Shown here in pieces: positions 7,371 to 11,259 of a stretch of DNA of 11,259 nt; the first letter of the stretch is position 1, and each line of letters opens with the position of its first letter. Below the pieces are notes generated by a model that searched no databases, was not told the origin of the DNA, and was given only the letters and a program-made list of their open reading frames with translations. Position numbers and translations under genes: made by a program. The stretch is taken from the NCBI GenBank assembly GCA_029863105.1, contig JAOTWC010000027.1, positions 1 through 11,259 of the forward strand, read 5' to 3'. The stretch comes from Gemmatimonadota bacterium (GTDB taxonomy: Bacteria > Gemmatimonadota > Gemmatimonadetes > Palauibacterales > Palauibacteraceae).

Positions 7371-8081
7371 ATGACGCTTCGCAGCCGATGCCGGACCAGT
7401 TTGCTTTTGACGGCCGCGCAACTCCTCGTGGCCGCTGCCCCGGCTTCGGCACAGACTTCGGCAAGCGCCTCGGCTACGATTCCCGCGATCGCCCGCCTGC
7501 ATTACGACGGCGGCGGTGATTGGTACGCGAATCCGTCGAGCTTGCCGAATCTTCTCCGAGAGATCAGTGAGCGAACCCACCTCCGCATCTCACTGCGGCC
7601 CGGCGAGGTGAAGCTCACCGACCCCGATCTTGGCGACTATCCTTATCTGTACGTGACCGGGCATGGAAACATCAGTCTTTCGGATGAGGAGCTGTTTCGA
7701 TTGCGCGAGTACCTGACGGCAGGTGGCTTCGTGCATGTCGACGACAACTACGGGCTGGACGAGTCGTTCCGCCGCGAGATCCGCCGTTTGTTCGAGGACC
7801 GCGAGCTCGTGGAAGTGCCGGGTGACCACGCGATCTACAACATCATGTACGAGCTGCCGGACGGTCTGCCGAAGATCCATGAGCACGATGGGAAGCCGGC
7901 GCAGGGTTTCGGGATCTTCGTGGACGGCCGGCTTGCCTTGTACTACAGCTATGAGAGCGACCTGGGGGACGGTTGGGAGGATGCGTCGGTACATGGGGAT
8001 CCGGAGGTGACGCGGGAGCTGGCGATTCGCATGGGAGTCAATCTGTTCCTGTACGCACTCGCCTCGACTCCCGCCGGCTAG
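7371..8081 (+). CDS. Exported DUF4159 domain protein
   Basis: 236 residues. A signal peptide is clear: basic start MTLRSRCR, a hydrophobic core, and an ASA|Q-type cleavage site near residue 27. The rest fits DUF4159: IARLHYDGGGDWYANP (40-55), YPYLYVTGHGNISLSDEE (90-107), LREYLTAGGFVHVDDNYG (111-128), GDHAIYNIMY (151-160), GLPKIHEHDG (165-174) and YESDLGDGWED (194-204). Family members resemble glutamine-amidotransferase-like flavodoxin folds, but no enzymatic activity is established and no catalytic Cys is visible. The protein probably acts in the periplasm. It is the last gene of the plus-strand block, 38 bp after PAP2 copy 3. An upstream in-frame GTG (7350) is cut off by a TGA at 7362, so ATG at 7371 is the first usable start. 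The ribosome binding site is weak. Confidence 0.85.
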   Translation: MTLRSRCRTSLLLTAAQLLVAAAPASAQTSASASATIPAIARLHYDGGGDWYANPSSLPNLLREISERTHLRISLRPGEVKLTDPDLGDYPYLYVTGHGNISLSDEELFRLREYLTAGGFVHVDDNYGLDESFRREIRRLFEDRELVEVPGDHAIYNIMYELPDGLPKIHEHDGKPAQGFGIFVDGRLALYYSYESDLGDGWEDASVHGDPEVTRELAIRMGVNLFLYALASTPAG

Positions 8082-8108
8082 GCACGGACCACCCCTCCCC
8101 TAGGCGGC
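8073..8108. terminator. Inverted repeat at the convergent junction, candidate bidirectional terminator
   Basis: GCCGGCTAGG (8073-8082) pairs with CCTAGGCGGC (8099-8108): 9 of 10 pairs match, with a 16-nt loop. The arms contain the TAG of the DUF4159 gene and the TAG of ctaF, and they fill the whole space between the two convergent operons. No T-rich tract follows on either strand, so intrinsic termination is uncertain. Confidence 0.4.
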
Positions 8109-8417
8109 TCCCACCGCAAACGCTCCATACAGCGCCATCATCGCCAGAATAATCGCGATCGCCACGAAAAGAGGACCGGCAAACAGGCTGCGCAACAGTC
8201 GCCCGTCGTACTTCAGGTGCATGAAGAACGCCGCCACGAGACTGAACTTCGCGGCCGAAAGCACCACCAGGATCGGCACGATCACCGGCCGAAGCGCCTC
8301 GAGGTAGAACACCATCACCTCGACCGCCGTGACCATCGCCAGTACGGCGGCCACGAGCACGTACGTCTTGTTGCTCGTGTGGGGTTCCGAGTGTCCATGC
8401 GATTGGGTCTGGCTCAT
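8100..8417 (-). CDS. ctaF: Cytochrome c oxidase subunit IV (small subunit)
   Basis: 105-residue small subunit of the caa3-type oxidase. A His-rich polar N-terminus (MSQTQSHGHSEPH) is followed by three hydrophobic helices: about 18-39, 43-66 and 78-103. The signature SAAKFSLVAAFFMHLKYD (54-71) is typical of the bacterial COX4 family (prokaryotic cytochrome c oxidase subunit IV, Pfam COX4_pro or its close relatives). The subunit has no metal ligands and is thought to stabilise the complex. It is the last gene of the oxidase operon, 12 bp after ctaE. The start at 8417 is supported by AGGGGG (complement of 8426-8431), 8 nt upstream. Confidence 0.9.
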   Translation of the reverse strand: MSQTQSHGHSEPHTSNKTYVLVAAVLAMVTAVEVMVFYLEALRPVIVPILVVLSAAKFSLVAAFFMHLKYDGRLLRSLFAGPLFVAIAIILAMMALYGAFAVGAA

Positions 8418-8429
8418 CGGTGACGCCCC

Positions 8430-9020
8430 CTACACCAGCAGATAGATGACGGTAAACAACACGATCCACACGACGTCGACGAAGTGCCAGTACAGACCGG
8501 CCACCTCCACGATCTCGGCCTTGCCCGGGCCGAGGTTTCCTTTCAGCTCCATGCCCAGCAGGGAGAGGAGCCAGATCACACCGACGGTAACGTGCGCTCC
8601 ATGTGTCCCCGTAAGCAGGAAAAACGTGGCGCTGAACAGGTTGCGGCTGAGGCCGAGACCCTCGTGCACGAAGTGCGAGAACTCGATGTACTGCCCGCCG
8701 AGGAAGATCATGCCGAGGACGGCAGTCGCAGCCAGCCAGATGATCGATCCGCGCCGATTGCCACGCTGCACGGCAGACAGCGCCAGGACCATGGCCAGGC
8801 TACTCATCAGGAGAACGAACGTCGTAACCGTGATGAACGGAATATTGAGGAGATCTTCGGGATACGGACCCACCACGCTGCGGCCCCGATACGCGAGGTA
8901 ACCGGCGATCAGCGAGCCGAACAGCATGCACTCCGAGCCGATAAAGGTCCAGATCAGCACCTTGCGATGCGGTATGCCCGTCGTCGTGTGATGCATTTCC
9001 ATCACGGCTTCATGCTCCAC
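8430..9020 (-). CDS. ctaE: Cytochrome c oxidase subunit III
   Basis: 196-residue membrane subunit of the haem-copper oxidase, with the five-helix layout of the short bacterial subunit III. Hallmarks are a first helix containing FIGSECMLFGSLIAGYLAYR (26-45), the TGTHGAHVTVGVIWLL stretch (137-152), and the C-terminal GLYWHFVDVVWIVLF (175-189). The Glu in IGSEC (Glu30) sits in the first helix. GQYIEF (109-114) carries another conserved acidic residue. Subunit III holds no cofactors and supports stable proton uptake by subunit I. The start at 9020 is supported by GGAGAGG (complement of 9027-9033), 6 nt upstream and overlapping the end of ctaD. This makes translational coupling to ctaD likely. Confidence 0.95.
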   Translation of the reverse strand: MEHEAVMEMHHTTTGIPHRKVLIWTFIGSECMLFGSLIAGYLAYRGRSVVGPYPEDLLNIPFITVTTFVLLMSSLAMVLALSAVQRGNRRGSIIWLAATAVLGMIFLGGQYIEFSHFVHEGLGLSRNLFSATFFLLTGTHGAHVTVGVIWLLSLLGMELKGNLGPGKAEIVEVAGLYWHFVDVVWIVLFTVIYLLV

Positions 9021-9023
9021 CGG

Positions 9024-10808
9024 TCACCTCTCCAGGGGCTGGAACGCCCAGCCGTAGACGGACACCACAACCACGGCAACCCCGACGAACACTACGAGCA
9101 AGCTGGAGAGCAGAGCGCCGGTAGCCGCGATGACCGGCCCGAGGGCCAGCAGCATGGGCCAGCCGGACGGACTGGGCATGACCGGCTCGGGCGCCGTCGG
9201 ATCTTCGGGATCCACTTCCGCTCCGCCTGGCCTCCACAGAGGGTCCCGTCCGCCGACTTCGGGGATCGTACGGAAGTTGTAATGGGGCGGTGGCGAAGGG
9301 AGCGACCATTCGAGCGTCGCCGCATTCCACGGATTGCGACCTGCCGGCGACCCCCGCCGGAAGCTGCGAACCAGGTTCCACACAAACACGAGCATCGAGG
9401 CGCCCAGAAGGAGAGACCCGGCCGTCGAAACGAGGTTCATCAGGTCGAACCCCAGGCCCGGCAGGTACGTGAAGGTCCGCCTCGGCATGCCGTTCATTCC
9501 CAGGAAGTGCATCGGGAAGAACGTGAGATTGAATGAAACAAACATCAACCAGAAGTGCAGTTTTCCGAGGCCTTCATGCAGCAGCCGGCCGGTGACCTTC
9601 GGAATCCAGTAGTACATCCCCGCGAACAATGCGAACACCGTTCCGCCAAACAGGACGTAGTGGAAGTGCGCCACGATGAAATAGGTGTCTGTCTGCTGCA
9701 GATCGGTCGGAGGCGACGCGTGCATGATCCCACTCAGGCCGCCAATGATGAACATCGCGATGAAGCCGATCGCGAAGTAGAGCGGTGTGTCCATCCTCAG
9801 ACGCCCACCCCACATGGTGGCGATCCAGTTGAAGATCTTCACGCCGGTCGGGATCGCGATGAGCATCGTACCGGCGCTGAACACGCTGTTGGCGATGGGA
9901 CCGAGGCCCACGGCGAACATGTGGTGCGCCCAGACTCCGAACCCCAGAAATGCGATGAGCACGCCCGAGTAAATGATGAACGGGTAGCCGAACAGAGTCT
10001 TCCGCGAGAACGTCGGAATCACCTCTGAGATCACACCGAATGCGGGCAGAATCAGGATGTAGACCTCGGGATGCCCGAAGATCCAGAACAGGTGCTGCCA
10101 CAACAGCACGTCCCCGCCCGCCGCCGGGTTGAAGAAGTTCGTGCCAAACGTCCTGTCGAACATCAGCATCACGAGACCGACCGTGATGGCGGGGAACGCC
10201 AGGATGAGCAGGAACGACGTGAGCAGAGTCATCCACGTGAACGGGGGCATCCGCATGAAGCGCATGCCGGGGGCCCGCAGGTTGATGATCGTCACGATGA
10301 AGTTCAGCGCCGAGGCTATCGAGGAGATCCCGAGAAGCTGCAATCCAAGTACCCAGTAGTCGACTCGGATTCCGGGCGAGTACTGGGTCGAAGTAAGGTT
10401 CGCGTATCCAAACCAGCCGGCGTCGGGAGCTCCTCCGAACAGGAAGCTGGAATTGAGGAACAGTCCACCGAACAGGAAGATCCAGAAACTGAACGCGTTC
10501 AGCCGCGGAAAGGCGACGTCCCGAGCCCCGATCTGAAGTGGAATCAGGAAGTTGAAGAACGCGGAACTCAGCGGCATGACGGCGAGAAACACCATCGTCG
10601 TGCCGTGCATGGTGAACAGCTGGTTGTAGAGATCTGCGCTGATCAGCGTGTTCTCGGGCGACCCGAGTTGCAGTCGGATGAGAAGTGCCTCCAGGCCGCC
10701 GACGAAAAAGAAGACGATTGCGGATACGAAGTACATGATGCCGATCCGCTTGTGATCGACGGTCGTCATCCAGCTGCGCACGCCGCCGCCGTAGGTATCG
10801 TGGCTCAT
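9024..10808 (-). CDS. ctaD: Cytochrome c oxidase subunit I (A-type, caa3)
   Basis: 594-residue catalytic subunit that reduces O2 to water and pumps protons. Low-spin haem a ligands are His68 (MHGT) and His383; His381 in VAHFHYV is the high-spin haem ligand. CuB ligands are His246 (GHPEVY, with the cross-link Tyr250) and His295/His296 (WAHHMF). D-channel residues Asp97 (GARDVAFPRLN) and Glu248 and K-channel Lys324 (PTGVKIF) are present, which places it in the A1 class. The usual HDTYF motif before the haem ligands reads TDTYF (373-377), so the Mg-site His is Thr. A hydrophilic linker (about 483-546) leads to two extra C-terminal helices (about 550-586), as in other caa3 subunits I. The start at 10808 has AGGAG (complement of 10820-10824), 11 nt upstream and overlapping the ctaC stop. 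Confidence 0.97.
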   Translation of the reverse strand: MSHDTYGGGVRSWMTTVDHKRIGIMYFVSAIVFFFVGGLEALLIRLQLGSPENTLISADLYNQLFTMHGTTMVFLAVMPLSSAFFNFLIPLQIGARDVAFPRLNAFSFWIFLFGGLFLNSSFLFGGAPDAGWFGYANLTSTQYSPGIRVDYWVLGLQLLGISSIASALNFIVTIINLRAPGMRFMRMPPFTWMTLLTSFLLILAFPAITVGLVMLMFDRTFGTNFFNPAAGGDVLLWQHLFWIFGHPEVYILILPAFGVISEVIPTFSRKTLFGYPFIIYSGVLIAFLGFGVWAHHMFAVGLGPIANSVFSAGTMLIAIPTGVKIFNWIATMWGGRLRMDTPLYFAIGFIAMFIIGGLSGIMHASPPTDLQQTDTYFIVAHFHYVLFGGTVFALFAGMYYWIPKVTGRLLHEGLGKLHFWLMFVSFNLTFFPMHFLGMNGMPRRTFTYLPGLGFDLMNLVSTAGSLLLGASMLVFVWNLVRSFRRGSPAGRNPWNAATLEWSLPSPPPHYNFRTIPEVGGRDPLWRPGGAEVDPEDPTAPEPVMPSPSGWPMLLALGPVIAATGALLSSLLVVFVGVAVVVVSVYGWAFQPLER

Positions 10809-10822
10809 CTAGGTATCGACTC

Positions 10823-11259
10823 CTACTGCAGGCTCGAGAGGTACGCCGTCAGCGACCGAATATCCTCGTCGGTCAGGGCCAGCTTCGGCATGAGGGCGCC
10901 CGGCTTCACCGCGGCGGGATCGCGCAACCAGCGTTCCATGTTCTCCGGCGTGTTGTCCAGAATGCCAGCCGCGATCTTGCGTCGACTGCCGACGTGCGAC
11001 AGGTCCGGACCGAGCACGCCCTGGGCCACGGTTCCGTCGATCCGATGACAGGCGATGCAGCCGGTACGCAGAAGCACGTCACCACCCAGGGCAGCAAGCG
11101 GATCCTGCCCATCGATCGCAACGGCGGGGACGGACTGTGCCCGTACCCACGCATCGAACTCCGCAGGCTCATCCACGACCACTTCCATCTTCATCAATGC
11201 GTGTGACAAACCGCAAAACTCCGCACATTGGCCGATGAACGTCCCGACGGAATCCGCGG
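10823..11259 (-). CDS. ctaC: Cytochrome c oxidase subunit II with fused cytochrome c domain (5' partial)
   Basis: C-terminal 144 residues of subunit II; the gene runs off the right edge. The frame is open across the edge, so the first in-frame start-like codon (TTG at 11209) is internal. The CuA site is complete in FIGQCAEFCGLSHALM: Cys11, Glu13, Cys15, His19 and Met22 of the visible part. A short linker leads to a class I cytochrome c domain with haem-binding CIACH (67-71) and a probable axial Met123 in GALMPKL, plus GPDLSHVG and the C-terminal LTAYLSSL helix. The CuA domain receives electrons, here probably from the fused cytochrome c, and passes them to haem a in CtaD. The fusion defines the complex as caa3 type. 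A gap of 14 bp separates it from ctaD. Confidence 0.96.
   Translation of the reverse strand, partial: ADSVGTFIGQCAEFCGLSHALMKMEVVVDEPAEFDAWVRAQSVPAVAIDGQDPLAALGGDVLLRTGCIACHRIDGTVAQGVLGPDLSHVGSRRKIAAGILDNTPENMERWLRDPAAVKPGALMPKLALTDEDIRSLTAYLSSLQ

Noticed and set aside
6352..7464. A 370-codon open frame on the minus strand opposite PAP2 copy 3
   Set aside because: It lies wholly antisense to a gene with clear catalytic motifs. Its translation is rich in Arg, Asp, His, Gln and Pro with no recognisable domain, which is typical of an antisense shadow in high-GC DNA.
10071..11048. A 325-codon open frame on the plus strand opposite ctaD and ctaC
   Set aside because: It is antisense to highly conserved oxidase genes. 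The low-complexity, charged translation shows no domain and no convincing ribosome binding site.

Overview
The window is a dense, high-GC bacterial chromosomal segment. It holds ten protein genes in two convergent blocks and no gap of more than about 40 bp. I saw no tRNA, rRNA, CRISPR array, transposase or phage gene. A Flp/Tad pilus gene, a winged-helix AAA+ ATPase, a DUF4159 protein and a caa3-type oxidase suggest a Gram-negative soil or sediment lineage such as Acidobacteriota (Vicinamibacteria-like) or Gemmatimonadota. That placement is an inference from gene content, not a phylogenetic result.

Plus strand, bases 3 to 8081: eight co-directional genes with overlaps of 4 to 11 bp or gaps of at most 38 bp, probably one transcription unit that starts upstream of the window. 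In order they are the C-terminal part of a TadC-like pilus platform protein, a DUF192 protein, a winged-helix AAA+ ATPase, a PAP2-family membrane protein (copy 1), a second PAP2 protein (copy 2), a GT-C-like polytopic membrane protein with a conserved C-terminal globular domain, a third PAP2 protein (copy 3), and an exported DUF4159 protein. The three PAP2 proteins are paralogues of the Aur1-like (PAP2_3) type. They keep the catalytic His/His/Asp residues but lack the standard first PAP2 motif. Their interleaving with a GT-C-like protein suggests envelope lipid or lipid-linked glycan chemistry joined to a pilus locus. This is the least explained part of the window.

Minus strand, bases 11259 down to 8100: a cytochrome c oxidase operon in the order ctaC (partial, with the CuA site and a fused cytochrome c domain), ctaD, ctaE, ctaF. 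All metal ligands expected in the visible parts are present, and ctaD has the key residues of both the D and K proton channels, so this is an A-type caa3 oxidase.

The two blocks meet at bases 8082-8099. An imperfect inverted repeat there spans both stop codons and may act as a bidirectional terminator.
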